From an uncultured Bacteroides sp. (GTDB lineage Bacteria > Bacteroidota > Bacteroidia > Bacteroidales > Bacteroidaceae), in the NCBI GenBank assembly GCA_949300425.1, contig CASGED010000128.1, positions 1-64,000 of the forward strand: DNA of 64,000 bases, read 5' to 3'. The position numbers and the translations under genes are program-made. Below, piece by piece: positions 36,845-46,763 of the stretch (within the stretch, counting starts at the first letter, position 1; every line of letters starts with the position of its first letter). The notes beneath the pieces are model-generated. The model was not told the origin of the DNA. It made no database searches and worked only from the letters and a program-made list of their open reading frames with translations.

Positions 36845-37179
36845 ACACAATTCTGTGAAAATCAAAGGTTGAAAGATATTTTTCTTTTGGACTCCATGCT
36901 TTCTTCACATGTTTCGTCCGCACCTTCTTTACGGGCAACAGGAAGAGGTGAAGGACTTCCGGATAATGCGTGGGCAAATTATCACTCTACCCCATTTTAT
37001 CCCAAACCAATAACGTGCTTTTGGTAATGTCGTTACCACGCCTTGGTAACGTCGTTCCCACCCTTTGGTAATCTCATTACCAAGGCGTGGGAATGACATT
37101 ACCAAAGGGCGGTAATCTTACTGGGAATGGTCAATCTGACATCATAGAAACAAAAGTATTGATTATCAGACAGAAGACA
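36845..37179. other. Intergenic region with a palindrome array
   Basis: No gene is seen. Apart from the array at 37021-37126 and the terminator beyond it, the sequence from 36845 to 37020 shows no structure I can name. Confidence 0.6.
37021..37126. repeat. 22-bp palindrome array (TTGGTAAC-GTTACCAA core)
   Basis: Eighteen-bp palindromic units start at 37021, 37043, 37065 and 37087, with a decayed fifth at 37109, exactly 22 bp apart. Examples are TTGGTAATGTCGTTACCA and TTGGTAATCTCATTACCA. The 4-bp spacers cgcc, ccct and aggc are partly complementary, so longer stems can form. Confidence 0.8.
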
Positions 37180-37219
37180 TAAAAAAGGTGCCTTCCCGGC
37201 ACAACGCCGAAAAGACACC
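37180..37219 (-). terminator. Terminator of the GH105-GH2-GH109 operon
   Basis: On the minus strand GGTGTCTTTTCGGC and GCCGGGAAGGCACC form a stem with a 5-nt loop, ending in seven T. It lies about 65 bp after the GH109 stop. Confidence 0.85.
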
Positions 37220-37285
37220 GTTACCTGATGTATAATCTTACCTATTGAACTGTGTCATTCTTTTAGTGCCATAGAACGGGAAAGG

Positions 37286-38839
37286 TTATTTGCCTTCAGC
37301 CGCCCACTCCTTGGCGCCTTGCTCTTTCAGCTTGGCAGTGAATGCCTTAGCCTTCTCCATAGTAGCAGCTTCCTCTTCGGGGCTTGCATAAGCGTGCTTG
37401 TAACCTTTCACTACGTTCCATTCGCCGCGCGTAAAGTCGGGGAACGCCACCGGAGCGCAACCGTTATCCATAGAAAGCTCGCCCAATTCGGCCAGGCAGC
37501 ACCATTCAGCCAAGTCATATACATCCATATCCAAGGGAAGTCCGTTCTGCAAGCAATATACCAGACGGCTGTCCATGATGAAGTCCATACCGCCATGACC
37601 GCCTACTTCCTTAGCCATTTCGCCATACTTCTTCAAAATAGGATGCTGATATTTCGCTACCAAAGCATTCATTTCCTTCTCCGGCAGGAATCCGTGTGAA
37701 CTTAAGTCATCTACCTTGGGTTGAACACCCGAAGCGGAAAGCTGGTCGGCATCCAACGCATAACCTTCTACCGGATATTTATTGGCAAAGCCTTTGGTAC
37801 CGGTCAACTGATACAGACGGTTGTAGGGTTGCGGAGTCATTACATCGTGTTGAATCTCTATAACCTTACCGTTCTCCGTGCGAATCAAAGTCGTAGTGTG
37901 GTCACCATTGCGGAAGTTATTGCATGTAGAGTCCGTACGTTCTTCCACCAAAGCCTTACCAATCACCGACTTGGTATCCATGGCTACCAATGTCTTCATG
38001 CGGTCGCCACGGTGAATGTCCAAAGCTTGTGCCACAGGGCCAAGTCCGTGCGTAGCATATACATCGCCACGATGACGCATGTTGTAATCCAGGCGCCAGC
38101 CCAACTTGTCATTTTCACCATTCTTCCAATAATAATCCCAGAAAGCATCCAGGTTGTGGATATAAGCACCTTGCGCACGGATTACCTCACCGAACACACC
38201 GTTTTGAGCCATGTTCAAGGTATTCATTTCAAACCAATCGTAGCAGCAGTTCTCCAGAATCATACAATGCTTGCGGGTCTTTTCGCTTAAGTCTATCAGT
38301 TCCCAGCATTGAGCCAGATTCATGGCCGAAGGCACCTCGATAGCCACGTTCTTGCCATGCTCCATGGCATACTTGGCAATGGGGAAATGGTGCAGCCAGT
38401 CAGCGGCAATATATACCAAATCGATATCCTCGCGCTGGCAAAGTTCCTCATAGCCCTTTTCACCATAATAAATATCAGCCTTGGGCAGAGAAGCGGCCTT
38501 TAGATATTTTTGACATTTCTCCGCACGCTCTTTCTCATAGTCACACAATGCCATGATTTGTGTACCGGGGATATGAGTAAAACGCTCTACCGCACCCGGA
38601 CCACGCATACCCAGTCCAACAAAACCTACACGGACTACTTCCATCTTGGGAAGAGCCAGACCGATAACGCTCTTCTGATCAGCAGGACGTGCGGGTGTCT
38701 CCGTTACGATAGTCCCTTTGTCCCATTGCCATTTTGTTCCCTGCGCACCGGTTTGCACAGTGGAAGTCTGCTGGGCTGTACAAGCCGTCAAGCCAGCCAA
38801 CAGGCATAGCCCCAGCAACAAATTCTTCATGTTTCTCAT
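37286..38839 (-). CDS. GH109-type alpha-N-acetylgalactosaminidase (PUL2)
   Basis: A 517-residue lipoprotein of the Gfo/Idh/MocA fold. GH109 enzymes remove terminal alpha-GalNAc (blood group A determinant) by an NAD-dependent oxidation-elimination mechanism. The lipobox is LTACT near residue 19. The NAD-binding loop is GFVGLGMRGPGAVERF at about 72-87. IAADWLHHFPIAKYAMEHGK and EVPSAMN follow. The family motif THGLGPV holds the likely catalytic His (H264). Length and motifs fit GH109 of Bacteroides and Elizabethkingia. A downstream ATG (MKNLLL, 38830) is an equally good start. It is the last gene of the GH105-GH2-GH109 operon, followed by a strong terminator. Confidence 0.88.
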   Translation of the reverse strand: MRNMKNLLLGLCLLAGLTACTAQQTSTVQTGAQGTKWQWDKGTIVTETPARPADQKSVIGLALPKMEVVRVGFVGLGMRGPGAVERFTHIPGTQIMALCDYEKERAEKCQKYLKAASLPKADIYYGEKGYEELCQREDIDLVYIAADWLHHFPIAKYAMEHGKNVAIEVPSAMNLAQCWELIDLSEKTRKHCMILENCCYDWFEMNTLNMAQNGVFGEVIRAQGAYIHNLDAFWDYYWKNGENDKLGWRLDYNMRHRGDVYATHGLGPVAQALDIHRGDRMKTLVAMDTKSVIGKALVEERTDSTCNNFRNGDHTTTLIRTENGKVIEIQHDVMTPQPYNRLYQLTGTKGFANKYPVEGYALDADQLSASGVQPKVDDLSSHGFLPEKEMNALVAKYQHPILKKYGEMAKEVGGHGGMDFIMDSRLVYCLQNGLPLDMDVYDLAEWCCLAELGELSMDNGCAPVAFPDFTRGEWNVVKGYKHAYASPEEEAATMEKAKAFTAKLKEQGAKEWAAEGK

Positions 38840-38904
38840 TTCTATTACTTTTTATTGGTGAATTAATTAACTATTATGCGCAAATATAAGGAATATTTTT
38901 ATAT

Positions 38905-41031
38905 TTACCAACCGGCATGTTCAGTATTCCGCACGGAAGAGTCGGCGTTACGCACCCGTTCGCCGTTGTAGTTCCACTCTATCTCGTCCGTATATTCCTT
39001 ACCCTGATAAGTCACCACCGTCTTCACCGTATTCTTGCCTTCCTGCAACACGACATGGTCAAAGATGTAATGCACGTCGGTGTAGCCTTTACGCATGTCG
39101 GTCAGCTCCTGTCCGTTCAGATACACTTTCGGAGCGCCGATGTTGGAATATACGGTTACAGTAGTTTCTTTCTTCTCGCGCTCCACATTTCTGCGTTGCG
39201 TCAGGTAGAGTACAGGGTCTTTGCTCCAATTGGCCTTATACCAATAATAAGAGTCCTTCTTCACCTTGCGGTCGAAAGTCATCAGCCCCTTCATGTTGCG
39301 GGCGTTCACGCCGCCACGTTTCCACATCGGGCAGGCAAAATCGAACATGTTCCACAAATAGGAAGCAATGATGTACGGATGCTCGGCTATAACGGCCCAT
39401 TGGTATTCATGCGTCTTGGTCTGGAATGTTTCCGGATAGAACTCGCTGCCCCAATTCAAGGCATCGCCCAATATCTCTGTCTGATGTTCCAGGTTGGCGT
39501 CCGCGCCATACTCGGTCAGCATCAGGCGTTGCCACGGATATTCCTTCTCCAGTTTCTCAATCCAAGGATTGATGTCCTGTATCTTTTTCTCATACCAACC
39601 GAAATAGCGGTTCATGCCCTGAATGTCCGCATTCTGGTTCACCGGATGGTCGGCATGTCCATATCCGTTCACGGCTGCCGTATAGCGGTCAGGGTCTTCG
39701 GTCTTACACAAGTCATGAATGGATTGCGTAAGGGCTGCCGTATAGCCGTGCGGATGATAAACCTCGTTATGAATGCCCCATACATAAATGGAAGGATGGT
39801 TGAAACTTTGGCGAACCAACTCACGCATCTGCTGGTGGGCATTCTCCCATTCCTGGCCGGTAACACGGTTGACAAAAGGGATTTCCGCCCAAATGACCAG
39901 GCCCAACGTATCGCAACGCGAGTAAATGTAATCGGACTGCTGATAATGGGCGAAACGAACGGTGGTAGCGCCTATGTCCATAATCTGAGCCAGGTCGAAA
40001 TCATGTTCCTTGTTGGTCAGCGCGCTGCCCAGTCCCCACCAGTCCTGATGACGGGTTACACCGTACATCGGGTACTTTTTGCCATTAAGATAGAAACCGT
40101 CGCCTGCCACAATCTCATATTTGCGAAGTCCCAGGGGCTGAACCACTTCGTCAATGACTTGTCCGTCCTGTATCAACCGCGACACCACTTTATATAAATA
40201 AGGATCCTCGCGGCCTTGCCACAAATGAGGATTGCCCAGCTTAAAGTCTGCAGTGTACGCCTGTACGCCTTGCGGAGTCAACTCAAAAGTTTGGCGGTGC
40301 TTCTTGATTTGTTTTCCGTTCATGTCATAAATGGTGTTTTCCAATTCCAACGGAACGGGAGTCAGTGAAGCATTGTCCACCTTCACCTTTACGGAAACCT
40401 CGGCCGATTTCTTCGAAACGTTCTTTTGGGTAATGTACACACCCGAAGAAGCGCAATCGTTCACCACAATGTTGCAAGGTTCGGTCACCACTAACCAAAC
40501 GGGACGATACATGCCGCCATACACACCGAACAAGTTGTGATTAGTCGGTATGACATCGGGACGCGCCGTATTATCCGCCTTTACCAAAATCTCGTTCTCC
40601 TTACCATATTTTATTTGGGAACCGATTTCGCAGACAAAAGCCGAATATCCACCCTTATGAGTTCCTACCAGATAGCCGTTCACATATACCTCGGCACAGG
40701 AGCCCACTCCTTCAAAACGAAGGAACACACGTTTCCCCTCCAATGTTTCCGGGAAGACATGATTCTTGCGGTAATAACCTACTCCTTCATAGAAGGAAGC
40801 GACACGTTTCTGCATGTCATCGGCATTCCAGGTATGGGGAATGGTCACTTTCTCCCACTTCGCATTCCACTTTTGCGCCACTTTCATAGCGTCTTGCGCA
40901 AACGGTCCTTTCTTAAACTCCCATCCATCGTTGAAGGAAGTCACTTCACGGGCATGGATAACGGCACAACAAGCCACCAGCGCCAACAATATAGCTATAA
41001 AACCTCTTTTCATAAAAGTTCTTTTCAACAT
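38905..41031 (-). CDS. Glycoside hydrolase family 2, beta-galactosidase-like (PUL2)
   Basis: A 708-residue secreted exo-glycosidase. A hydrophobic signal peptide precedes IHAREVTSF. ATG at 41013 would give a tidier one. The order is a sugar-binding jelly roll, an Ig-like domain and the TIM barrel. The acid/base Glu is in GIHNEVY (E423) and the nucleophile in LTEYGAD (E507). The short length, lacking the long C-terminal domain of LacZ, is typical of Bacteroides PUL GH2 enzymes. Beta-galactosidase is the most likely activity, but GH2 also contains glucuronidases and mannosidases. It lies 25 bp after GH105 and 65 bp before GH109. Confidence 0.88.
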   Translation of the reverse strand: MLKRTFMKRGFIAILLALVACCAVIHAREVTSFNDGWEFKKGPFAQDAMKVAQKWNAKWEKVTIPHTWNADDMQKRVASFYEGVGYYRKNHVFPETLEGKRVFLRFEGVGSCAEVYVNGYLVGTHKGGYSAFVCEIGSQIKYGKENEILVKADNTARPDVIPTNHNLFGVYGGMYRPVWLVVTEPCNIVVNDCASSGVYITQKNVSKKSAEVSVKVKVDNASLTPVPLELENTIYDMNGKQIKKHRQTFELTPQGVQAYTADFKLGNPHLWQGREDPYLYKVVSRLIQDGQVIDEVVQPLGLRKYEIVAGDGFYLNGKKYPMYGVTRHQDWWGLGSALTNKEHDFDLAQIMDIGATTVRFAHYQQSDYIYSRCDTLGLVIWAEIPFVNRVTGQEWENAHQQMRELVRQSFNHPSIYVWGIHNEVYHPHGYTAALTQSIHDLCKTEDPDRYTAAVNGYGHADHPVNQNADIQGMNRYFGWYEKKIQDINPWIEKLEKEYPWQRLMLTEYGADANLEHQTEILGDALNWGSEFYPETFQTKTHEYQWAVIAEHPYIIASYLWNMFDFACPMWKRGGVNARNMKGLMTFDRKVKKDSYYWYKANWSKDPVLYLTQRRNVEREKKETTVTVYSNIGAPKVYLNGQELTDMRKGYTDVHYIFDHVVLQEGKNTVKTVVTYQGKEYTDEIEWNYNGERVRNADSSVRNTEHAGW

Positions 41032-41056
41032 AAATCTATTAGGATTTTTCGTATTC

Positions 41057-42232
41057 TCACTTCGCCATCTTATACAACTGGCAACCGGCCAACAAGAAAC
41101 CGCCTACTCCATAGACTTCGGTCATGTCGCGCGTCACCTTCCGGGGATCGGCTCCGATGGGTTGCACATAGCCCAACTTTCCGTCGGCTTCCACCGCGTC
41201 CGTCAACGCCTTCCAAGCCTTTTCAATCACAGGCATGAATTGTTCCTTCTCTAAGAATCCCTCGTTGACACCGTAAGCAAGCGCATAGGTTATCAGTCCT
41301 GTCGAACTGGTTTCGGGCGAAGGATAGGAATCCGGGTCCAACAGGCTGGCGTGCCAATATCCGTCCGGACATTGCAATCCGGCCACCCGGGTAGCCAACT
41401 CTACAAACAAGTCTTTATAGAACGCGCGCGAAACTTCGTCTTTGGGCAACGCTTGCAGGATTTCGGCCAGTCCTCCCAATACCCAGCCGTTTCCGCGTCC
41501 CCAAAAGACTTTCTTTCCGTTAGCTTCCTTTTGGTCGAAATAACGGCAGTCACGATAGAACAACTTTTCGTCCTTATCATACAGATAATCGTAGGAAGCC
41601 CGATACTCTTTATTCAGAAAATCCAGGTATTTCTTATCCAACGTCATCGCATACAACTTGGCATATACCGGAGGAGCCATAAACAATGCGTCGCACCACG
41701 ACCAACGGGACAACGTTTCCCGTTTGCTGTAATTCAGTTCCAAGGTAGCGTTTGTAGGATGCTCCACCACCCAATTGGCACGCGCCATAACGGGAGCAAT
41801 GATGTTGGTGTCATTATATTTTTTATAAAGGTCAATGAAACTCTGCCCCACCGCAATAAAATCGGCGTGGTACATCCATTTTCCCACTTGAAAATGGTTG
41901 CGCCAACCTATCTTCATCAACCACTTATAATAAGAAGAGTCGCCATCAGTCCGCTCGGTCAGTTCCGCCCAGTCCACCATCCCCATGTAGAGAACGGCGT
42001 GCGTCCAATCCAAGTCATCATGTTCCGCTCCTTTTTGCGGATTCGCAATCTGCCAATCGGCTACCCGTTTCATGACTGACACTATGTCTTTCTTATCCAA
42101 ACCTTGTTGGGCAGACATAGGCATTACAAACATTTGCACCAGCAGGATGAAAACCATCCATTTCTTTACATGGTACTTTTTCGCACCAGTCGGCCCGCCT
42201 TTACATCCGGCGGCAATTTTTATTGTTCCCAT
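41057..42232 (-). CDS. GH105 unsaturated uronyl hydrolase (PUL2)
   Basis: A 391-residue alpha/alpha-barrel enzyme that removes the 4,5-unsaturated uronic acid left at the non-reducing end by polysaccharide lyases, by hydrating its double bond. The catalytic Asp is expected in SWCDALFMAPP (D181), and the family block VFWGRGNGWVLGGLAEIL lies near residue 225. A signal-like hydrophobic stretch (MVFILLVQMFVMPMSAQ) spans about residues 26-42, after a basic N-terminus. The ATG at 42232 is preferred to a TTG at 42259. It is the first gene of the operon with GH2 and GH109, behind a promoter carrying the PUL2 box. GH105 is usual in pectin loci, so its presence among GalNAc-cleaving enzymes is odd. Confidence 0.88.
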   Translation of the reverse strand: MGTIKIAAGCKGGPTGAKKYHVKKWMVFILLVQMFVMPMSAQQGLDKKDIVSVMKRVADWQIANPQKGAEHDDLDWTHAVLYMGMVDWAELTERTDGDSSYYKWLMKIGWRNHFQVGKWMYHADFIAVGQSFIDLYKKYNDTNIIAPVMARANWVVEHPTNATLELNYSKRETLSRWSWCDALFMAPPVYAKLYAMTLDKKYLDFLNKEYRASYDYLYDKDEKLFYRDCRYFDQKEANGKKVFWGRGNGWVLGGLAEILQALPKDEVSRAFYKDLFVELATRVAGLQCPDGYWHASLLDPDSYPSPETSSTGLITYALAYGVNEGFLEKEQFMPVIEKAWKALTDAVEADGKLGYVQPIGADPRKVTRDMTEVYGVGGFLLAGCQLYKMAK

Positions 42233-42256
42233 TTTATTAGTTCTTAAAATTTTATG

Positions 42257-42320
42257 CAAAGAAAGCCTTTATTACCCGTTATGCCTTACTCATATTGACA
42301 TTTCTTTTATCCAAATGGAC
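42257..42320 (-). promoter_or_regulatory. PUL2 box and promoter of the GH105 operon
   Basis: On the plus strand the two box halves start at 42284 (CCTTACTC) and 42305 (TTTTATCCAAATGGAC), 21 bp apart. The promoter-side TTTCTTTG (42257-42264, minus) is separated from the box by 19 bp. The arrangement is the same as at the GH29 and susC promoters of PUL2. Confidence 0.6.
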
Positions 42321-42458
42321 AAAACGAATATTTTTTAATGATTTTCCGCATAAAAGTAGTAGAAATGATTATTTAATTCCTATTTCTCGACCCAGAGCAT
42401 TTTATGAGGCATACCGCAGGATGTCTGTGGGAAAGAGAGAGTATCCTCTCCCGACAGG

Positions 42459-45400
42459 TTATTTTTCACTTGCCTTTTTATGCTTGGTAGCAAACACGGT
42501 AGGAGTATCACCCCATACTTTTTTGAACAGGTTCGTAAAATAGGACTGACTTTCGATACCCACTTGCGCCATCACCTCCCGCATGGTCAGATTCTCTTCG
42601 ATAATCAGCTTGGCCGCCTTGCGCATCCGACAATTCGCGATGAACGAAACAACCGATTCGCCGGTCAGGCTTTTCACCTTTGTATAAAGTTTGCTCTTGC
42701 TCATGCCCAACTCCTCGGCTACACCTATCACACTCATTTCCGGTTCGGAGATATGCTCATTGATATAGTCCACAAACGTTTTCAGGAACTTGGCATCCTG
42801 TTGGTTGGACGAGAGTTCGCTGCTATCGGCATAAAAATTACGCGCATAGTGATCCCGCAGTTGTTGTCTGTTCTTAAAGACGTTATGGATGGCCAGTTTC
42901 AAATAAGTCAAATCCACCGGTTTTTCAAAATACAAATCCGCCCCGGAGTCTACCCCTTCTATCTTACTTTCAAGGCTGGTTTTGGCTGTCAGCAATATGA
43001 ACGGGATATGCGAAGTGTTTATGTTATTCTTTACATCGTAACATAAGGACACGCCATCCTTGCGGGGCATCATAATGTCACTGATAATTAAATCGAAATC
43101 CGTATCTCCATTAATTAAGTCCATCGCTTCCTTTCCGTCCCGCGCCTGCGTCACTATAAAATCGTCCGCCAACGAGTCGGCTATCAAGGTTCGCAGGTCG
43201 TCATTGTCCTCGGCTATTAAGATTTTTCTTCCGTCAGACGGCAGATTCCTATTTTCATCCTCCGTGTTGCCATCTTCTTCGGCAGTTTCTGTTACCGACT
43301 GTGGGGCAGGCTTCGCTTCCGGGAGCTGTTGCATGAAGTCTTCCGGCGCGAAAATGGTTTTATCCAACGGAAGACAGACCACCATATCGGTGCCTTTTTC
43401 CCGCTCGCTGTAAATGGTTATCGAACCTTTATGGAGCAACACCAGACTCCTGACAAGCGCCAGACCGATGCCCGTCCCTAAGTGAGAATCCACATTGACG
43501 GTATTCACTTTATAGAAACGGTCGAACACATTGCTGATGGATTCGCCCGAAATGCCTATGCCCGTATCGCTCACAATAATGGAGAATACATCGCTCCCGC
43601 TTTCGCCTACCGTATAACTATTCTGATACACAGAAGTGAAACCATTCCCCCGGCGGGTTTCTATAAGAATACGGCCCTTGTCCGGCGTGTACTTGAAAGC
43701 ATTGCTCAGCAAATTCATCACAATTTTCTCAACAACACTTCTATCCGCCCAAATTTCGGCAGGCAGATTCTCGTCACATTGGATGCGGAAATCAATATTC
43801 CGCTGGTTGGCCGTGTCAATAAAGTCATCGGTCGTGTCGTGCACGATGCGATTGATGCCTAAGGGCTGCAACTGCAATTTCATCATACCGTTCTCCACCG
43901 TCCGGAAGTCCATCAACTCGTTCACCAAATTCAGCAGGCGTTGCGCGTTGCTGTTCAAAATGCGGTAATAATATTCCTTCAGCCCATCGTTCCGCAATTT
44001 GTCCACCACGGCCAGTATCAGCGATAACGGCGTACGGAAGTCGTGCGAAATGTTAGTGAAGAAGCGTAATTGCGACTGGTGAATCTGCTCTTTTTGTTCT
44101 TTTTCCATATTCTCTTGGTAGAGCAGTAACTGGAGTCTTCTTTTCTCGGCGTAGTATCTGTATATCAACAAAGCTATACCCACCACAACAAGCAGATAGA
44201 GTCCGTAGGCAGGCACACTGGCCCACGGAGCCGGCCGCCTCACAATCTTTATTACAGTAGGCACGTCGCTCCAAACACCGTCATTATTGGCGGCATAAAT
44301 CTCGAAATAATAAGTACCTGCCGGAACCTTGGAATACATCACCGTACGTTGCTGGGCGGCAACCGTAATCCACTGGTTGTTATAACCTCGCAAACGGTAT
44401 CGGAAACGGTTCTTTTCCGGTATGTTATAATTATCCGACGAAAAACGGAAGCCGAAATTCGCTTGGTCATAGCTCAAAACGATTGTCCGTCGGGAAACAT
44501 CTTCGCCATAATCGGGATGAACGACCTCCTGATCTATAAAAAAGTCCGATATCAATGCTTTGGGATGATAGGCATTATACGTAATACGGCTCGGATTTAC
44601 AACTGTAAAACCATTCGTACCGCCAAAATACAATCTTCCCTTGTCCCCTTTCAGCACGGCAAGGGGGTAATACACTTGTCCTTGTGTGTTGGCTTTCTCA
44701 TCAAACTCCACCAACTGATTGGCAGCGATGTCATAACAGCATAATCCGTTATCAGTACCCATCCATACTTTCCCATCGTCATAACAGATGCTATAAATGG
44801 AATACATCTCGTGCAGCATGCCTTCGCGCATGGGTACAAACTCTGAAGTGCTGACATCGAAACGAACCAAGCCGTTGCCGATAGTCCCTATCCAAATGTG
44901 TCCGGAATCGTCCGAGCAGGCCGTGAAAAGCCGCAGGTAAACCGAATCGTCAGGCGCAAAGCGTTGAACGGCATGTGTCTGTGTGTCCATCCGGTAGAGT
45001 GCATCGTGGCTGACGCACCACAACGTACGGTCACCTTGCAAGAACATGTCGAACAAGTAAGCCGACTTTTTCTCCAACGTGTAATGAGTTAATTTTTTGT
45101 CACGCATAGAAAGATAAGAAATGCGGGGATAAGGGTGCTGGTAAGCCACCCACATGCCCGTATCGCCCATGGCTACGGTCTTGCGAATATTGTTCACCAA
45201 CAAAGATGTACTGTCGTCCGGCACGTGAAGCAGATTCATTTTTTGTCTCCCGGATGCATCGAACTGACAGATTCCTCCCCTGAACGTGGAAATCCACAAA
45301 TCCCCCCCGGCTGTCATGGACATCGACTTCACATGCAGCGAGGCCATCCGCCCGGATCCAATCACATTCCGAAACTTTCCGGTACGTTTGTCCATACGGT

Positions 45401-46493
45401 CCACGCCTCCCCCTTCCGTACCAATCCATAAATAATCGTCATTCTCGGCAAAGGAGCTGACCAAAGGAGAAACCAATCCTCCTTCCTTCGCATGGAAAGT
45501 CCTGAAAGCGTCCCCTTCGTTCACATTGACATAACTCAGCATACCGGAATAAGTACCCACCCAGACATTCCGCTGCCGATCTTCGGCTATCACCCAAACA
45601 GAATTGTTAGGCAAGCTATAAGGATCCGATTCAGAGTGTCTATAACATGTATGTTCACCATTCTCCGGATTAAAAATATGGAGTCCATTAATTGTTCCGA
45701 ACCATATTTTCCCGTTCTTATCTACAAAGAAATTCCGCAAAGCATCCTCCTCGATTTCCGGGAAGGTCCCGTAATGGGTTTCCACGGCAAGCGTAGCCAA
45801 ATCCACCTTATACAAGCCTTCCTCAGGAAAGTATACCCACAATTTTCCTCCGCATATGCACACATGCGAAACTTGTTCCCCACCGGAAGCCGGGAAAGAG
45901 AAACAAGACTCAAACTCATTTTTCGCATCATTATAACGGTAAGCCGTGCGATGGACAAATGTATACAGGTTGTTCTGGTATACACAAAACGATGGATTCA
46001 CGTAAGTCAGGCTGTCTCCATCATAACAGGGAACGTGAAGTTCGCCGGTAGATAAATCCAACCGCCTCCACAGATATTGCAAACGTACCCACACTTGTCC
46101 CGCTCCGTCCACCTCAACCTGCCCTACAGAATTGTATATCCGCTCAAACGTGTCACGCGACTTACAGAAACGGTAAACGCCATTGTTGGTATTGACATAC
46201 AGATTTCCGGATCCGTCAGAGGCCATGTCATGAAACATCCATCCCTTCGTAGGATTCAAAGCCGCAAAATAAGGATAAAACTTTTTGTATTCATAACCGT
46301 CAAAACGATACAACTCGTAATCCATCATCACCCAAATGAACCCCTCGCTATCCTGTTCAATAGCCTTGACTCCATCATAATAAAAGCCCCCTTCGGGCGA
46401 CATCGTCCTGAATTTATAGTCATTCGCCCGGACGGGTATCGCCATCATCGCACAAATGAGAACACACAATAACAGCAAACCGTTGTTTCTCAT
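42459..46493 (-). CDS. Hybrid two-component system sensor/regulator (PUL2)
   Basis: A 1344-residue inner-membrane regulator combining all parts of a two-component system. After a signal segment, the periplasmic half (to about residue 780) is a double propeller of Reg_prop repeats (GFIWVMM, GKIWFGTINGLHIF, RNVWVGTYSGML) plus a Y_Y_Y domain, which bind oligosaccharide. One transmembrane helix (YGLYLLVVVGIALLIYRYY) precedes HisKA with H817 (ISHDFRTPL), HATPase_c, a receiver domain with D1139 (ISDIMMP) and a C-terminal AraC helix-turn-helix. It should activate PUL2 genes when its glycan is present. The ATG at 46493 is chosen over a TTG at 46514. A TACCTTTG -7 box lies at 46553-46560. No PUL2 box is seen at its own promoter. 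Confidence 0.95.
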   Translation of the reverse strand: MRNNGLLLLCVLICAMMAIPVRANDYKFRTMSPEGGFYYDGVKAIEQDSEGFIWVMMDYELYRFDGYEYKKFYPYFAALNPTKGWMFHDMASDGSGNLYVNTNNGVYRFCKSRDTFERIYNSVGQVEVDGAGQVWVRLQYLWRRLDLSTGELHVPCYDGDSLTYVNPSFCVYQNNLYTFVHRTAYRYNDAKNEFESCFSFPASGGEQVSHVCICGGKLWVYFPEEGLYKVDLATLAVETHYGTFPEIEEDALRNFFVDKNGKIWFGTINGLHIFNPENGEHTCYRHSESDPYSLPNNSVWVIAEDRQRNVWVGTYSGMLSYVNVNEGDAFRTFHAKEGGLVSPLVSSFAENDDYLWIGTEGGGVDRMDKRTGKFRNVIGSGRMASLHVKSMSMTAGGDLWISTFRGGICQFDASGRQKMNLLHVPDDSTSLLVNNIRKTVAMGDTGMWVAYQHPYPRISYLSMRDKKLTHYTLEKKSAYLFDMFLQGDRTLWCVSHDALYRMDTQTHAVQRFAPDDSVYLRLFTACSDDSGHIWIGTIGNGLVRFDVSTSEFVPMREGMLHEMYSIYSICYDDGKVWMGTDNGLCCYDIAANQLVEFDEKANTQGQVYYPLAVLKGDKGRLYFGGTNGFTVVNPSRITYNAYHPKALISDFFIDQEVVHPDYGEDVSRRTIVLSYDQANFGFRFSSDNYNIPEKNRFRYRLRGYNNQWITVAAQQRTVMYSKVPAGTYYFEIYAANNDGVWSDVPTVIKIVRRPAPWASVPAYGLYLLVVVGIALLIYRYYAEKRRLQLLLYQENMEKEQKEQIHQSQLRFFTNISHDFRTPLSLILAVVDKLRNDGLKEYYYRILNSNAQRLLNLVNELMDFRTVENGMMKLQLQPLGINRIVHDTTDDFIDTANQRNIDFRIQCDENLPAEIWADRSVVEKIVMNLLSNAFKYTPDKGRILIETRRGNGFTSVYQNSYTVGESGSDVFSIIVSDTGIGISGESISNVFDRFYKVNTVNVDSHLGTGIGLALVRSLVLLHKGSITIYSEREKGTDMVVCLPLDKTIFAPEDFMQQLPEAKPAPQSVTETAEEDGNTEDENRNLPSDGRKILIAEDNDDLRTLIADSLADDFIVTQARDGKEAMDLINGDTDFDLIISDIMMPRKDGVSLCYDVKNNINTSHIPFILLTAKTSLESKIEGVDSGADLYFEKPVDLTYLKLAIHNVFKNRQQLRDHYARNFYADSSELSSNQQDAKFLKTFVDYINEHISEPEMSVIGVAEELGMSKSKLYTKVKSLTGESVVSFIANCRMRKAAKLIIEENLTMREVMAQVGIESQSYFTNLFKKVWGDTPTVFATKHKKASEK

Positions 46494-46763
46494 GGTATGT
46501 AAATCTGTAAACAATTCTTTTTTTATTTAGTTATTCTTCTATCACTACCCTCACAAAGGTATGGTTTATTTTGCTAATTACAAAATCAGACGACACGCAC
46601 CCACACAAATCAGGCGGATGAAACCGGATTTCCCATCCGTCCGTCACCCGCCCGACTTACGTCTAAAAGTGTCACTTGTCACTGTCTGTTTTATCTTGCG
46701 CTCATGCAGGAACAATTTATTAAGAGAGATAGTAGATATTTCTGTTCATCACAGACGTGCTCA

